Below, piece after piece: positions 17,520 through 27,134 of a stretch of 64,000 nt of DNA. The notes under the pieces were generated by a model, which searched no databases, was not told where the DNA came from, and was given only the letters and a program-made list of their open reading frames with translations. The position numbers and the translations under genes are program-made. Every line of letters starts with the position of its first letter. Position 1 is the first letter of the stretch. The stretch comes from Rhizobacter sp. AJA081-3 (GTDB lineage: Bacteria; Pseudomonadota; Gammaproteobacteria; Burkholderiales; Burkholderiaceae_C). The DNA lies in the NCBI RefSeq assembly GCF_017795745.1, contig NZ_CP059067.1, forward strand, positions 1,674,001-1,738,000, read 5' to 3'.

Positions 17520-18284
17520 TCAGCCGTAGGTATTGACCAGCCGGCCGATGCCGTCGATCTCGACCTCGACGGTGGTGCCCGGCTTCATCGGCAGCACACC
17601 CAGCGAGGTGCCGCACAGGATCACGTCGCCCGGCTCCAGCGTCATGTCGTGCGAGATCCGCGACACCAGTTCGTGCGGCGTGAAAATCATGTCGGCCAGC
17701 GGGTAGTTCTGCCGCTCGCGGCCGCCGACCACGGTGTGCAGCGAGGCTTTCGCGGGGTCGAAGTCGGTCTCGATCACCGGGCCGAACACGCCGAAGCCGT
17801 CGAAGCCCTTGGCACGCGTCCACTGCGGGAAGCTCGGGTCGCGCTGCAGCAGTTCCATCGCGGTGAGGTCGTTGGCGCAGCTGTAGCCGAAGATGTGCGC
17901 GGCAGCTTGTTCGATCGACACGTTCTTCGCGCGGCGGCCGATCACGATGGCCAGTTCGCCCTCGTAGGCCACGCGGCCGACTTCCGCAGCCGGCGCGGCG
18001 ATGGCCTGGCCGTGTGCCGCGAAGCTGTTGCGCGTCTTGACGAAGTACAGCGGCTCGGCGGGGATGGCCCAGCCGTTCTTCTCGGCCGCGGCGCGGAAGT
18101 TGTTCCACAGCGCGAGCATCTTGCCCGGGCGACAGGGCATGAGCCACTGGGCATCGGCGAGATCGACGCGCTCGCCGGTAGGCCGCGCCGCGCCGAACAG
18201 ATCGCCCTCTTGTACGGCGAGCTGATCGCCCTCGAGCAGGCCGAAGAGCTCACGTCCGCCCTGGCGACAACGCATCCATTTCAT
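17520..18284 (-). CDS. Fumarylacetoacetate hydrolase family protein
   Basis: 254 aa. The FAH fold is shown by VGRVAYEGELAIVIGRRAKNV (metal-binding Glu pair), FGYSCANDLTAMELLQRD, KGFDGFGVFGPVI and the C-terminal GDVILCGTSLGV. The family covers fumarylacetoacetases, oxaloacetate decarboxylases and hydratases of aromatic meta-cleavage. The start at 18284 overlaps the stop of the EVE gene by four bases, so the two are co-translated; the longer frame upstream is that gene in another frame. The substrate is undetermined; a FAHD1-like acylpyruvase/oxaloacetate role is as likely as aromatic catabolism. Confidence 0.85.
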   Translation of the reverse strand: MKWMRCRQGGRELFGLLEGDQLAVQEGDLFGAARPTGERVDLADAQWLMPCRPGKMLALWNNFRAAAEKNGWAIPAEPLYFVKTRNSFAAHGQAIAAPAAEVGRVAYEGELAIVIGRRAKNVSIEQAAAHIFGYSCANDLTAMELLQRDPSFPQWTRAKGFDGFGVFGPVIETDFDPAKASLHTVVGGRERQNYPLADMIFTPHELVSRISHDMTLEPGDVILCGTSLGVLPMKPGTTVEVEIDGIGRLVNTYG

Positions 18285-18757
18285 CGTGTCTTGTCCTGTT
18301 GGTCGAGCAGGGCCATGACGGCCTTCCACTCCGCCGGCGTCACCGGCGTGATCGACAGCCGGTTGCCCGGGCGCAGCAGTGTCATCGTCTGCAGTTGGGG
18401 AAGCTCTCGCATGCGCTTGAGCGGCAGCAGCGAGGTCTTGCGCCGCAGCTTCACGTCCACGAGCAGCCAGCGTGGCGCCTCGGGCTGCGACTTCGGGTCG
18501 AAGTAGGGGCTCTTCGCATCGAACTGCGTGGCGTCAGGGTAGGCCGTGCTGGCCACTTCAGCCAGCCCTGCCACGCCGGGCTCGGCGCACGAGGAGTGAT
18601 AGAAGAGCACGCCGTCGCCGATGTGCATGGCGTCGCGCATGAAGTTGCGCGCCTGGAAGTTGCGAACGCCGAACCAGGGCACCGTCTGGCCCGCGGCCGA
18701 GGCGAGGTCGTCGATGGAGCACTCGGCGGGCTCGCTTTTCATCAACCAGAAAGACAT
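18281..18757 (-). CDS. EVE domain-containing protein
   Basis: 158 aa, one complete EVE domain: MSFWLMKSEPAECSIDDL at the start, WFGVRNFQARNFMRDAMHIGDGVLFYHS in the middle, and WLLVDVKLRRKT. EVE domains have a PUA-like fold and are thought to read modified bases in DNA or RNA. The ATG at 18757 begins exactly where family members begin. It lies directly downstream of 6S RNA and zapA, an order I recall from other Burkholderiales. Confidence 0.9.
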   Translation of the reverse strand: MSFWLMKSEPAECSIDDLASAAGQTVPWFGVRNFQARNFMRDAMHIGDGVLFYHSSCAEPGVAGLAEVASTAYPDATQFDAKSPYFDPKSQPEAPRWLLVDVKLRRKTSLLPLKRMRELPQLQTMTLLRPGNRLSITPVTPAEWKAVMALLDQQDKTR

Positions 18758-18771
18758 CGGGCTCGCGGTGC

Positions 18772-18929
18772 TCGAAGGAAGAAGGTGTCCGCCACGAACC
18801 GGGAGCCGCATTCCTGAACCCAGGGTTCAGGTGGGCGAGGTCAGCGAGGCTTCGGGTTCATCTGACGCGAGACGATCACACCTGCCAGGCGATGTTCCAA
18901 GCCCTAGCTCGCAAGAGCATAGGTTCAAG
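18772..18929 (-). ncRNA. ssrS: 6S RNA
   Basis: The minus strand between zapA and the EVE gene carries the 6S hallmark CACCTGAACC-CTGGGTTCAGG, the counterpart of the E. coli segment CACCTTGAACC-AAGGGTTCAAGG near the 3' end. A long imperfect rod is possible around it. A TATATT-like -10 box (18932-18937) lies just upstream of the predicted 5' end. 6S RNA binds the housekeeping RNA polymerase holoenzyme and restrains it in stationary phase. Position next to zapA is conserved in proteobacteria. The exact ends are uncertain by about ten bases. Confidence 0.82.
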
Positions 18930-18991
18930 GAAATATAAGACTCACGCGAACGCGACGGACCGAATCATTCTACGCCGCGCTCGCCGCGCGA

Positions 18992-19294
18992 TCAGAGCAA
19001 TTGACCGTCGGCGCCAAGGGCTTGATCGAGCCGGCGGATCAGCGCGTCCACGTCGACCGGTTCGGCCGAGCCATCTGCGGCTGCGGCAGGCAGCGGCCGC
19101 TCGGCCAGCGCAAATGCCAGGTTCAGAGCAGCCAGCACCGCGATGCGTTCGCGCGCCTTGACCTTGCCCGAATCGCGAATGGCGCTCATCTCGCGGTCGA
19201 CACTGCCCACGGCTTCCAGCAGAGAAGTCTCGCCGCCTTCGGGGCAGCCCAGGATGTAGCTCTGGCCCATGATCGTGACTTCGATCTGCTTCAC
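18992..19294 (-). CDS. zapA: Cell division protein ZapA
   Basis: 100 aa; ZapA cross-links FtsZ filaments at the division ring. The sequence KQIEVTIMGQSYILGCPEGGE followed by LLEAVGSVDREMSAIRDSGKVKARERIAVLAALNLA is characteristic. The start is GTG with GGGGAG about seven bases upstream; it overlaps the end of the upstream coiled-coil gene by four bases (GTGA), so the pair is translationally coupled. 6S RNA follows 60 bp downstream. Confidence 0.92.
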   Translation of the reverse strand: MKQIEVTIMGQSYILGCPEGGETSLLEAVGSVDREMSAIRDSGKVKARERIAVLAALNLAFALAERPLPAAAADGSAEPVDVDALIRRLDQALGADGQLL

Positions 19295-19509
19295 GTAGCG
19301 CTCCCCGGGGCATCGCCGGCTTCCGCCGGCAGGCGCTCGAGCAGCGAGTCGATCCGGCCGCGCGCCGCGTTCAGGCGCGAGCGCAGGCTGTCGCGTTCCT
19401 GCGTCACCGAGGCGAGTTGCTGCTCCAGCAGCGCATTCGTGCGCTGCAGTTCCTGGTGCCTCAGCAGCAGGCGATCGACCCGTTCCGCAAGATCCTGGAG
19501 CTTGGGCAT
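19291..19509 (-). CDS. ZapB-like / DUF904 coiled-coil protein
   Basis: 72 aa, predicted almost wholly coiled coil from residue 5 to 60 (LAERVDRLLLRHQELQ... heptads with Leu at a/d positions). Small coiled-coil genes directly upstream of zapA in betaproteobacteria are annotated as ZapB-like or DUF904. It overlaps zapA by four bases, which supports a shared role in septum assembly through ZapA. Similarity is structural and positional; I cannot show homology to E. coli ZapB. Confidence 0.8.
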   Translation of the reverse strand: MPKLQDLAERVDRLLLRHQELQRTNALLEQQLASVTQERDSLRSRLNAARGRIDSLLERLPAEAGDAPGSAT

Positions 19510-19595
19510 GGCGCACGAAGAGGTGGGCGGAGCGGGAATTGTAGGCTCCGGCGAAGCGCCGGCCGGGGCGATGCACGCGCCGGGCGTGCAGCGCG

Positions 19596-20219
19596 TCACG
19601 TCGTGCCGCGGTGGGCATCGTCCTCGTCCGGATCGAGCGGCGCAGGCATGGTCAGCAACCGATTGGGAGAGCTGGGCTCCCACAGCGCCGCAGGCTGCGT
19701 GTCGGTGTGCGCATTGGCCGCATTCAGCAGCGCCAGGCTGGCCCGCGAGCCGATCTGGCGCAGCATCTGTATCTGCCGCTGCGACCACACCAGCGGTGCG
19801 CCGGCCTGTTCGCAGCTGAAGGTGCCAAAAGGCACGCCGTTGACCGAAAAGCAGACATCGAGCACCGAGTGAAGATCCAGCGGCACCAGATAGTTGTCGC
19901 GGAATACCGAGGTGGCGGGGTGATAGCGTGCATCGGAAGCGACCACGCAGCCATCGGCCACCAGAGTCTCGAAGTAGGGGCCGGCCGCCGCATTGAGCAT
20001 GTCGGTGGCGCCGACGATGCGATCGACCCGCCTGTCGTACATGGCCATGCACCGCAGCGCCCGCCCTTCGGCGGTGTCCACGAAGATCCAGACGCCGGCG
20101 CGCGTGCAGCCGATCAGGTCGCTGACGGCGCGGGTAAGTTGCTCGAAGAACAGGTCGCGGTCGATCTCTCCGCGGTCGAGTCGACCGCAGATCTCCTGGA
20201 TGTCTTTGACATCGGGCAT
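19596..20219 (-). CDS. GAF domain-containing protein
   Basis: About 207 aa. A single GAF domain spans roughly residues 20-175: LIGCTRAGVWIFVDTAEGRALRCMAMYD, then YFETLVADGCVVASDAR and the closing GTFSCEQAGAPLVWSQRQIQMLRQIGSRASLALL. The C-terminal 35 residues are acidic and probably disordered. No output domain is fused, so it may be a stand-alone small-molecule or redox sensor (several Cys, e.g. CTRAG and DVCFSVNG). A GTG at 20255 would add twelve residues; neither start has a good ribosome binding site. Function unknown. Confidence 0.75.
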   Translation of the reverse strand: MPDVKDIQEICGRLDRGEIDRDLFFEQLTRAVSDLIGCTRAGVWIFVDTAEGRALRCMAMYDRRVDRIVGATDMLNAAAGPYFETLVADGCVVASDARYHPATSVFRDNYLVPLDLHSVLDVCFSVNGVPFGTFSCEQAGAPLVWSQRQIQMLRQIGSRASLALLNAANAHTDTQPAALWEPSSPNRLLTMPAPLDPDEDDAHRGTT

Positions 20220-20283
20220 GGCCGCATTCTGGTTCTTCCCCTGCCGCCGCGACACTGCAAGGTCTTGCAGGTTCCGGCGCGAT

Positions 20284-20916
20284 TCAGGCGGATTTCGGTG
20301 CCGAGTCGCAGTAGGCCGAGACGCTGCATTCGGCGCAACGCGGCTGGCGTGCCTGGCAGACGTATCGGCCGTGCAGGATCAGCCAATGATGGGCGTCGAC
20401 GAGGTAGGCGCCGGGCACACGGTCCAGCAGTTGTCGCTCCACCTCGAGCGGGTTGCGGCCGGGCGCCAACCCGGTGCGGTTGGCGACGCGGAAGATGTGC
20501 GTGTCCACCGCCATGGTCGGTTCGCCGAAGGCGACGTTGAGTACCACGTTGGCGGTCTTGCGGCCCACGCCGGGCAAGGCCTCCAGCGCCTCGCGCGTGC
20601 GCGGCACCTCGCCGCCATGGCGTTCGACCAGCAGCCGGCAGGTTTCATAGAGGTTCTTCGCCTTGGTCCGGAACAACCCGATGGTTCGGATGTGCTCGGT
20701 CAACGCCGGCAGGCCGAGCTCGAGAATGCGCTGCGGCGTGCCGGCGAGCGGGAATAGGCGCCGCGTGGCCTTGTTCACGCCCACGTCGGTGGCCTGGGCC
20801 GACAGCAGCACGGCGGCCAGCAGTTCGAACACGTTCGTGTACTCGAGCTCGGTGACCGGGTGCGGATTGGCACGCTCCAGCGTCGCGAAGAATGGCTCGA
20901 TCAGTCGGGCGTCCAT
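20284..20916 (-). CDS. nth: Endonuclease III
   Basis: 210 aa DNA glycosylase/AP lyase that removes oxidised pyrimidines in base excision repair. The helix-hairpin-helix LPGVGRKTANVVL carries the catalytic K120, and D138 is in VDTHIFRV, the same numbers as in the E. coli enzyme. The C-terminal [4Fe-4S] loop shows the pattern C-x6-C-x2-C-x5-C. It lies 7 bp downstream of the RnfB-like gene, an arrangement also seen in gammaproteobacteria, where nth follows the rnf/rsx genes. Confidence 0.96.
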   Translation of the reverse strand: MDARLIEPFFATLERANPHPVTELEYTNVFELLAAVLLSAQATDVGVNKATRRLFPLAGTPQRILELGLPALTEHIRTIGLFRTKAKNLYETCRLLVERHGGEVPRTREALEALPGVGRKTANVVLNVAFGEPTMAVDTHIFRVANRTGLAPGRNPLEVERQLLDRVPGAYLVDAHHWLILHGRYVCQARQPRCAECSVSAYCDSAPKSA

Positions 20917-20923
20917 CGGCGGT

Positions 20924-21592
20924 TTACTCCTGCGGCCGCTGGCGTGCGCGGGCACGCTCGAGCGCCGCCTCGATGACGGCGCGTTTGCGCTCGATCACCT
21001 CGGGGTCGGTGTGGCGGGTGTGGCTCGGCAAGTCGGCCAGCTTGGTGTGGGCCTTGGCCGCCAGGCGCGCCTCGTTGTCGCGCGCGGCCTGCTCGAGCCG
21101 GATGGCGCGGAAGGCGTAGCGCTCACGGGCTGCCTCGGCCTGCCCGGCGCTCCAGGCCGACCAGCCGGTACGGCTGCCGCTCGTGTCGACCAGAGCAATG
21201 CAGTCCACCGGGCAGGCGGGAATGCACAGCTCGCAGCCGGTGCACTGCGATTCGATCACCGTGTGCATCACCTTGGGCGCACCGACGATGCAATCCACCG
21301 GGCAGGCCTTGATGCACAGCGTGCAGCCGATGCACCAGGCTTCGTCGATCACGGCCAACCGCATTGGCCCCTCGACACCACGGGCCTGGTCTAGCGGCAG
21401 GGTCGGGCGGCCGGTCAAGGCCGACAGCCGCACCACGCCCTCCTGGCCGCCGGGCGGGCACTGATTGATGCCCGCCTCTCCGGCCGCGACCGCGCGCGCG
21501 TAGGCGGCGCAATCGGGATAGCCGCAGCGCGTGCACTGCGTCTGTGGCAGGGCGTCGTCGATCAGGCGGGCGAGGTCGGCGGTGTCGGGCAC
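20924..21592 (-). CDS. rnfB: RnfB/RsxB-like ferredoxin
   Basis: 222 aa. An N-terminal 4Fe-4S domain ([19 protein letters not shown] ... CPPGG, residues about 18-45) is followed by two 4Fe-4S ferredoxin motifs ([15 protein letters not shown] and [15 protein letters not shown]) and a charged helical tail. The usual RnfB membrane anchor is missing and no other rnf genes are nearby, so this is the soluble stand-alone form typical of betaproteobacteria. The start is a GTG; the frame is open further upstream but homology begins at [18 protein letters not shown]. Its electron partner is unknown, perhaps the Nth cluster or another redox protein. Confidence 0.85.
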   Translation of the reverse strand: MPDTADLARLIDDALPQTQCTRCGYPDCAAYARAVAAGEAGINQCPPGGQEGVVRLSALTGRPTLPLDQARGVEGPMRLAVIDEAWCIGCTLCIKACPVDCIVGAPKVMHTVIESQCTGCELCIPACPVDCIALVDTSGSRTGWSAWSAGQAEAARERYAFRAIRLEQAARDNEARLAAKAHTKLADLPSHTRHTDPEVIERKRAVIEAALERARARQRPQE

Positions 21593-21599
21593 CGCGCGA

Positions 21600-22904
21600 T
21601 TATCGGGCGCGCGACTTGACCTTCTTGGCTGGCGCTGCACGCGGCCGGGAAGCCGCCGGAGCATCGTTCTGGTGCGAGGCAATGAACTGCTTCACCTCGG
21701 GGTAGACCTTCTCGCGCCAGCGGCGGCCGGAGAAGATGCCGTAGTGGCCCGCTCCGACCGCGTCGTAGTGGAACTGGCGCGTCTTCGCGATACCGGTGCA
21801 CAGCTCGTGCGCCGCACGCGTCTGGCCGGCGCCGGAGATGTCGTCGAGCTCGCCTTCGATGGTCAGCAGGGCCGTGGTCTTGATGTCCTGCGGGCGCACC
21901 AACTGGCCGTTGACCTGCCAAGTGCCATTGACCAGCGCGAAGTCCTGAAACACTGTCTTGATGGTGTCGAGGTAGTACTCGGCCGGCATGTCCAGCACGG
22001 CGTTGTACTCGTCGTAGAACTCGCGGTGCGAGTCGGCACTGTCGCCGTCGCCGCGCACGAGGTCGAGGAAGTAGTCGTAGTGCGAGCTGAGATGGCGGTC
22101 CGGGTTCATCGCCACGAAGCCGCTGTGCTGCAGGAAACCGGGATACACCGCGCGCCCGGAGCCGGGGTAGTTGACCGGCACGCGGTAGATGACGTTGTGC
22201 TCGAACCAGTTGTGGCTCTTGTTCATCGCCAGGTTGTTCACCGCGGTCGGGCTCTTGCGGGCGTCGATCGGGCCACCCATCATGGTCATCGTGCGCGGCG
22301 TGACCTCGCCGTTGCTGGCCATCAGCGAGATCGCGGCGAGCACCGGCACCGTGGGCTGGCACACCGAGATGACGTTCACTTCCGGCCCGATGTGGCGGAT
22401 GAACTCCTGCACGTAGGTCACGTAGTCGTCGAGGTGGAACGGGCCGGCGTCCAGCGGAACCATGCGCGCGTCGGTCCAGTCGGTGATGAAGACCTTGTGG
22501 TCGCGAAGCAGTGCGCGCACGGTGTCACGCAGCAGCGTCGAATGGTGGCCCGACAGCGGCGCCACGATCAGCACCGTCGGGTGCTCCTTCATCTGCGACA
22601 ACGCCCGCAGGTTGTCGGTGAAGCGCTTGAAGCGAAGCAGACGGCAGAACGGCTTCTCCATCGCCACCTGCTGCTGCACGGCGACGTCGACGCCACCCAC
22701 GTTGGCGGTGCCGATATTGAACTGCGGCTTCTCGTACTCCTTGGAGAGGCGGTGCATCAAGTCCAGGCCGGCGGATACGCGGTCGGCCATCGGTGTGTGC
22801 GCAAACGGCGACAGCGGGTGGCTGTACAGCTTGGACGACGCGCTGGCGAACTCGGCGAACGGGCTCAGCATGGCGCGCTGGGTCTCATACAACTGATACA
22901 GCAT
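21600..22904 (-). CDS. phaZ: Intracellular polyhydroxyalkanoate depolymerase
   Basis: 434 aa alpha/beta-hydrolase that degrades the cell's own polyhydroxybutyrate granules. The nucleophile elbow reads [10 protein letters not shown] with a cysteine (C182) in place of serine, as in the Cupriavidus necator PhaZa1 type. Late Asp (IEGELDDIS) and His ([10 protein letters not shown]) complete the triad. A TTG two codons upstream is in frame, but the ATG with AGAGGG about eight bases upstream is preferred. The C-terminus ends in a basic Ala/Lys/Arg tail, which may help granule binding. It indicates that the organism stores PHB. Confidence 0.93.
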   Translation of the reverse strand: MLYQLYETQRAMLSPFAEFASASSKLYSHPLSPFAHTPMADRVSAGLDLMHRLSKEYEKPQFNIGTANVGGVDVAVQQQVAMEKPFCRLLRFKRFTDNLRALSQMKEHPTVLIVAPLSGHHSTLLRDTVRALLRDHKVFITDWTDARMVPLDAGPFHLDDYVTYVQEFIRHIGPEVNVISVCQPTVPVLAAISLMASNGEVTPRTMTMMGGPIDARKSPTAVNNLAMNKSHNWFEHNVIYRVPVNYPGSGRAVYPGFLQHSGFVAMNPDRHLSSHYDYFLDLVRGDGDSADSHREFYDEYNAVLDMPAEYYLDTIKTVFQDFALVNGTWQVNGQLVRPQDIKTTALLTIEGELDDISGAGQTRAAHELCTGIAKTRQFHYDAVGAGHYGIFSGRRWREKVYPEVKQFIASHQNDAPAASRPRAAPAKKVKSRAR

Positions 22905-22994
22905 GATCAAGCCCTCTTGGTGCGATGCAGCATTCTAGGTACGTTGCTTTCATGGTGCTGTCTGCTGGCGCACAGGGATATCCCGACTGAGCAC

Positions 22995-23019
22995 AAAAAA
23001 GGGGCGCAAATCGCGCCCC
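22995..23019 (-). terminator. Rho-independent terminator of the aminotransferase gene
   Basis: On the minus strand GGGGCGC-GATTT-GCGCCCC is followed by TTTTTT, a perfect seven-bp stem with a U tract. It lies 32 bp after the aminotransferase stop. A second hairpin (CCGGGGT/ACCCCGG, 23030-23047) stands between it and the stop codon. Confidence 0.88.
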
Positions 23020-23050
23020 TCGTGTGTCGCCGGGGTGACAACCCCGGGGG

Positions 23051-24262
23051 TCAGGACACCTTGGCGATCGCCGAGACGACGGCGTCGATGTTCTTGCTGT
23101 TCAGTGCCGCAACGCAGATCCGGCCTGAATCGACGCCATAAATGCCGAACTCGCCCCGAAGACGCTGCATCTGCTCCTTGTTCAGCCCGGAATAGCTGAA
23201 CATGCCCTTCTGGCGGGTGATGAAGCTGATGTCCTGCTTGACGCCGGCTGCGGCGAGCTTGGTCTGCAGCGCCTGGCGCATCTGCTTGATGCGCACGCGC
23301 ATGCCGGCGAGTTCTTCTTCCCACATGGCGCGCAGCGCCGGCGTGGTCAGCACCATCGCAACGACCTGCGCACCATGGATGGGCGGGTTGGAGTAGTTGG
23401 TGCGGATCACGCGCTTCAGTTGGCTCAGCACGCGGTCGGCTTCGTCCTTGGACTCGCAAACCACGCTGAGCGCACCGACGCGTTCGCCGTACAGCGAAAA
23501 ACTCTTCGAGAAACTGGTGGCGACGAAGAAGTCGAGCCCTGCGTCCATGAACTGGCCGATCACCGCGCCGTCTTCGGCGATGCCTTCGCCGAAGCCCTGG
23601 TAAGCCATGTCGAGGAAGGCCACCAGGCCGCGTGCCTTGACCGCCTGCACGACCTGCGACCACTGGTCGGCGCTGATGTCGTAGCCGGTCGGGTTGTGGC
23701 AGCAGGCATGCAACACGACGACGGTGCCCGCCGGCGCAGCATTCAGCGCGCCAAGCATGCCGGCGAAGTCGACGCCCTTCGTCTTGGCGTCGTAGTAAGG
23801 GTAGTTCTCGACCTTGAAGCCGGCGCTTTCGAACAGCGCGCGGTGGTTCTCCCAGCTTGGGTCGCTGATCAGCACCTTGGCACCGGGGTTGATGCGCTTG
23901 ATGAAATCGGCGCCCAGCTTCAGGCCGCCGGTGCCGCCGAGCGCCTGCACGGTGGCGATGCGGCCGGCCTTCACCGCGGCGCTGTCAGCACCGAACACCA
24001 GGCCCTGCACGGCCTTGTCGTAGGCGGCGATGCCGTCGATGGGCAGGTAGCCGCGCGCCTTGGGCGCTTCCATCATCAGCTTCTCGGCTTCCTGCACGCA
24101 CTTGAGCAAGGGCAGCTTGCCGTCGTCGTCGTAGTAGACGCCCACGCCGAGATTGACCTTCGCCGGGTTCGGGTCGGAGGCGAATTGTTCGTTCAGGCCG
24201 AGGATCGGGTCGCGCGGGGCCAGTTCGACGGCGGCGAACATCGACGGGGAGGGCGAAGACAT
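23051..24262 (-). CDS. tyrB: Aromatic amino acid / aspartate aminotransferase
   Basis: 403 aa class I PLP-dependent aminotransferase of the AspC/TyrB subgroup. It interconverts aspartate or aromatic amino acids and 2-oxoglutarate. Motifs: VNLGVGVYYDDDGKLPLL at the N-terminus, HACCHNPTGYDIS, and the PLP-lysine block ATSFSKSFSLYGERVG near residues 248-263. Sequence cannot decide reliably between aspartate and aromatic preference; TyrB-like is the common call in Burkholderiales. Divergent from uvrB; monocistronic, closed by a strong terminator. Confidence 0.88.
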   Translation of the reverse strand: MSSPSPSMFAAVELAPRDPILGLNEQFASDPNPAKVNLGVGVYYDDDGKLPLLKCVQEAEKLMMEAPKARGYLPIDGIAAYDKAVQGLVFGADSAAVKAGRIATVQALGGTGGLKLGADFIKRINPGAKVLISDPSWENHRALFESAGFKVENYPYYDAKTKGVDFAGMLGALNAAPAGTVVVLHACCHNPTGYDISADQWSQVVQAVKARGLVAFLDMAYQGFGEGIAEDGAVIGQFMDAGLDFFVATSFSKSFSLYGERVGALSVVCESKDEADRVLSQLKRVIRTNYSNPPIHGAQVVAMVLTTPALRAMWEEELAGMRVRIKQMRQALQTKLAAAGVKQDISFITRQKGMFSYSGLNKEQMQRLRGEFGIYGVDSGRICVAALNSKNIDAVVSAIAKVS

Positions 24263-24361
24263 GGTCAGTCCTTGTCAGTAGAGCGGGGCGGTGTTTTCCG
24301 TTAACCTGTTCGATTGCCTTGCGTTCGAGCGAGGTGGGTTAACCCGGAGATTTTATCCGCC

Positions 24362-26485
24362 ATGGCCGACTTGTCCGAAGTCCGCTCCGCTGAGGCGCCC
24401 GTGGAGGCGCCTGCGGGCGAGTTCGCGAGCTTTCCCGATTCGCCGTTCCAGCTCTTCATGCCCTATCCGCCGGCGGGCGACCAGCCGGCCGCCATCGACA
24501 AGCTCGTCGAGGGCATCGCGGATGGCCTGAGCTACCAGACCCTGCTGGGCGTGACCGGCTCCGGCAAGACCTTCACGATGGCCAACGTGATCGCGCGCCT
24601 GGGCCGCCCGGCGATCGTGTTCGCACCCAACAAGACGCTGGCCGCGCAGCTGTATGCCGAGTTCCGCGAGTTCTTCCCGAAGAACGCCGTGGAGTACTTC
24701 GTCAGCTACTACGACTACTACCAGCCCGAGGCCTACGTGCCGCAGCGCGACCTGTTCATCGAGAAAGACAGCTCGATCAACGAGCACATCGAGCAGATGC
24801 GCCTGTCTGCCACCAAGAGCCTGCTCGAGCGGCGCGACGTGATCATCGTGGCCAGCGTCAGCGCGATCTACGGCATCGGCAACCCGGCCGACTACCACCG
24901 CATGGTGATGACGCTGCGCGTGGGCGACAAGCTGGGTCAGCGCGACGTGATCGCGCACCTGATCCGCATGCAGTACCAGCGCAACGAGACCGACTTCTCG
25001 CGCGGCACCTTCCGCGTGCGCGGCGACACCATCGACGTGTTCCCGGCAGAGCATTCGGAGCTGGCCATCCGCATCGAACTGTTCGACGACGAGATCGAGA
25101 CGCTGCAGCTGTTCGACCCGCTGACCGGCCGCATCCGCCAGAAGATCCCGCGCTTCACCGTCTACCCGTCAAGCCACTACGTGACACCTCGCGACCGCGT
25201 CGTCGCGGCCATCGAGACCATCAAGGCCGAGTTGCGCGAGCGCCTGGACGAGCTGGTGAAGGCGGGCAAGCTGGTCGAGGCGCAGCGCCTGGAGCAACGC
25301 ACCCGTTTCGACCTCGAGATGCTGCAGGAGGTGGGCCACTGCAAGGGCATCGAGAACTACACGCGGCACCTGTCGGGCGCCGCGCCGGGCGAGCCGCCAC
25401 CCACGCTGGTCGACTACCTGCCGGCGGACGCGCTGATGTTCCTCGACGAGAGCCATGTGCTGATCGGCCAGTTCGGGGGCATGTACAACGGCGACCGCGC
25501 GCGCAAGTCGGTGCTGGTGGAATACGGCTTCCGCCTGCCCAGCGCGATGGACAACCGGCCGCTGAAGTTCGAGGAATTCGAGAAGAAGATGCGCCAGGCG
25601 GTCTTCGTCTCGGCCACGCCGGCCGCCTACGAGCAGGAGCACGCGGGCCAGGTGGTCGAGCAGCTGGTGCGGCCCACCGGGCTGGTCGACCCCGAGGTGG
25701 AAGTGCGCCCGGCCAGCCGCCAGGTCGACGACGTGCTGCAGGAGATCCACCTGCGCGTGAAGCTCAACGAGCGAGTGCTGATCACCACGCTGACCAAGCG
25801 CATGGCCGAGCAGCTCACCGACTACCTCAGCGACAACGGCGTCAAGGTGCGCTACCTGCACAGCGACATCGACACTGTCGAGCGCGTGGAGATCCTGCGC
25901 GACCTGCGACTGGGCAGCTTCGACGTGCTGGTGGGCATCAACCTGCTGCGCGAAGGGCTCGACATCCCCGAGGTGTCGCTGGTGGCCATCCTCGACGCCG
26001 ACAAGGAAGGCTTCCTGCGTGCCGAACGCAGCCTGATCCAGACCATCGGGCGCGCGGCGCGCAACCTGAACGGACGCGCCATCCTGTACGCCGACAAGAT
26101 CACCGAGTCGATGCGCAAGGCCATCGGCGAGACGGAGCGCCGGCGCACCAAGCAACTGGCTTTCAACGTCGAGCATGGCATCGTGGCGCGCAGCGTCAAC
26201 AAGAAGATCAAGGAGTTGATCGACGGCGTCTATGGAGAGAAGAACGCCAAGGACGACCTGAAGTCCGCCACGGAGGCGGCCGCCGTCGAGGCAATGAGCG
26301 AGAAGGACCTGGCCAAGCGCATCAAGCTGCTCGAGAAGCAGATGCTCGACCATGCGCGCAACCTCGAGTTCGAGAAGGCGGCACGCGTGCGCGACCAGCT
26401 CGCACTGCTGCGCGAGCAGGCCTTCGGCGCGGCAGGGCACGACGTCAACGTCGTGCCGCTCGTGGCGGGCAAGGACGCGGCATGA
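24362..26485 (+). CDS. uvrB: UvrABC excinuclease subunit B
   Basis: 707 aa; damage-verifying helicase of nucleotide excision repair. Walker A GVTGSGKT near residues 63-70, the DNA-inserting beta-hairpin [16 protein letters not shown] box ([11 protein letters not shown]), helicase motif VI around QTIGRAARN, and a C-terminal UVR coiled-coil motif ([24 protein letters not shown]) that contacts UvrC. The ATG at 24362 was chosen; the frame extends 16 codons upstream to a TTG but those residues are not family-like. No convincing LexA box is visible upstream. Confidence 0.97.
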   Translation: MADLSEVRSAEAPVEAPAGEFASFPDSPFQLFMPYPPAGDQPAAIDKLVEGIADGLSYQTLLGVTGSGKTFTMANVIARLGRPAIVFAPNKTLAAQLYAEFREFFPKNAVEYFVSYYDYYQPEAYVPQRDLFIEKDSSINEHIEQMRLSATKSLLERRDVIIVASVSAIYGIGNPADYHRMVMTLRVGDKLGQRDVIAHLIRMQYQRNETDFSRGTFRVRGDTIDVFPAEHSELAIRIELFDDEIETLQLFDPLTGRIRQKIPRFTVYPSSHYVTPRDRVVAAIETIKAELRERLDELVKAGKLVEAQRLEQRTRFDLEMLQEVGHCKGIENYTRHLSGAAPGEPPPTLVDYLPADALMFLDESHVLIGQFGGMYNGDRARKSVLVEYGFRLPSAMDNRPLKFEEFEKKMRQAVFVSATPAAYEQEHAGQVVEQLVRPTGLVDPEVEVRPASRQVDDVLQEIHLRVKLNERVLITTLTKRMAEQLTDYLSDNGVKVRYLHSDIDTVERVEILRDLRLGSFDVLVGINLLREGLDIPEVSLVAILDADKEGFLRAERSLIQTIGRAARNLNGRAILYADKITESMRKAIGETERRRTKQLAFNVEHGIVARSVNKKIKELIDGVYGEKNAKDDLKSATEAAAVEAMSEKDLAKRIKLLEKQMLDHARNLEFEKAARVRDQLALLREQAFGAAGHDVNVVPLVAGKDAA

Positions 26486-26967
26486 CGGTCCGGCGCGTGC
26501 TGATGGTCTGCATGGGCAATATCTGCCGGTCGCCGACGGCGGAGGCGGTGTTGCGCCACAAGCTGCAGGCGGCCGGCCTCGGCGACACGGTCAGCGTCGA
26601 TTCGGCCGGCACGCATGCCTGGCACGCAGGCTCTCCGCCCGACCATCGTTCAACCTCGCACGCGGCACGCCGCGGCTACAGCCTCGCCGGTTTGCGAGCC
26701 CGCGAGGTCGTCGACGCCGATTTCGACCAGTTCGACCTGATCCTGGCCATGGACTGGGATAATCTCGCGCTGTTGGAAGATCGCTGCCCGCCGCCGTACC
26801 GGCGCAAATTGGGGCGGCTCACCGAACACTGCCGGCTGCACGACAGCCCGGTCGTGCCCGATCCTTACGCCGGCGGGGCGCAGGGCTTCGAGGAGGTGCT
26901 CGATCTGGTCGAGGACGCGTGCGACGGGCTGGTCACGATGCTGCGCCGCCAGCAAGGCGCGGCTTGA
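26482..26967 (+). CDS. Low-molecular-weight protein-tyrosine phosphatase
   Basis: 161 aa. The catalytic P-loop CMGNICRS (C10 to S17) is near the N-terminus and the general-acid Asp sits in VPDPYAGG near residue 132, both as in LMW-PTPases. It overlaps the uvrB stop by four bases, so it is translated with uvrB. Such enzymes often dephosphorylate BY-kinases of capsule synthesis, but no kinase or polysaccharide genes are nearby, and its target is unknown. Confidence 0.92.
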   Translation: MTVRRVLMVCMGNICRSPTAEAVLRHKLQAAGLGDTVSVDSAGTHAWHAGSPPDHRSTSHAARRGYSLAGLRAREVVDADFDQFDLILAMDWDNLALLEDRCPPPYRRKLGRLTEHCRLHDSPVVPDPYAGGAQGFEEVLDLVEDACDGLVTMLRRQQGAA

Positions 26968-27012
26968 GGGAACTTCCCTCGCCAATCTCGACCAAATCAG
27001 TCGGCTTCAGGT

Positions 27013-27035
27013 ATACTTGACTGAACCACTCGGAG
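27013..27035 (+). promoter_or_regulatory. IscR-type operator / isc promoter
   Basis: ATACTTGACTG followed by AACCACTCGGAG matches the E. coli type 1 IscR site (ATASYYGACTR, then YASTCRR-like half). GTATACTT at its left edge could serve as the -10 element, so [2Fe-2S]-IscR bound here would block the promoter. It lies 100 bp upstream of iscR, as expected for autoregulation of the operon. Confidence 0.65.
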
Positions 27036-27134
27036 ATAGCCGAGGGTTCGACCGGCGAACAGCCGGACAGCGTCGAGTGCCTCGTGCCTGGATTCCAGAA
27101 CCCCTCGTGCCGATGCCGGCTTTAGGAGATAGAG

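Noticed and set aside
24300-24343. Two GTTAAC copies between the aminotransferase gene and uvrB, considered as an SOS (LexA) operator
   Set aside because: They do not match CTGT-N8-ACAG or another LexA pattern I know. No SOS box could be supported upstream of uvrB.
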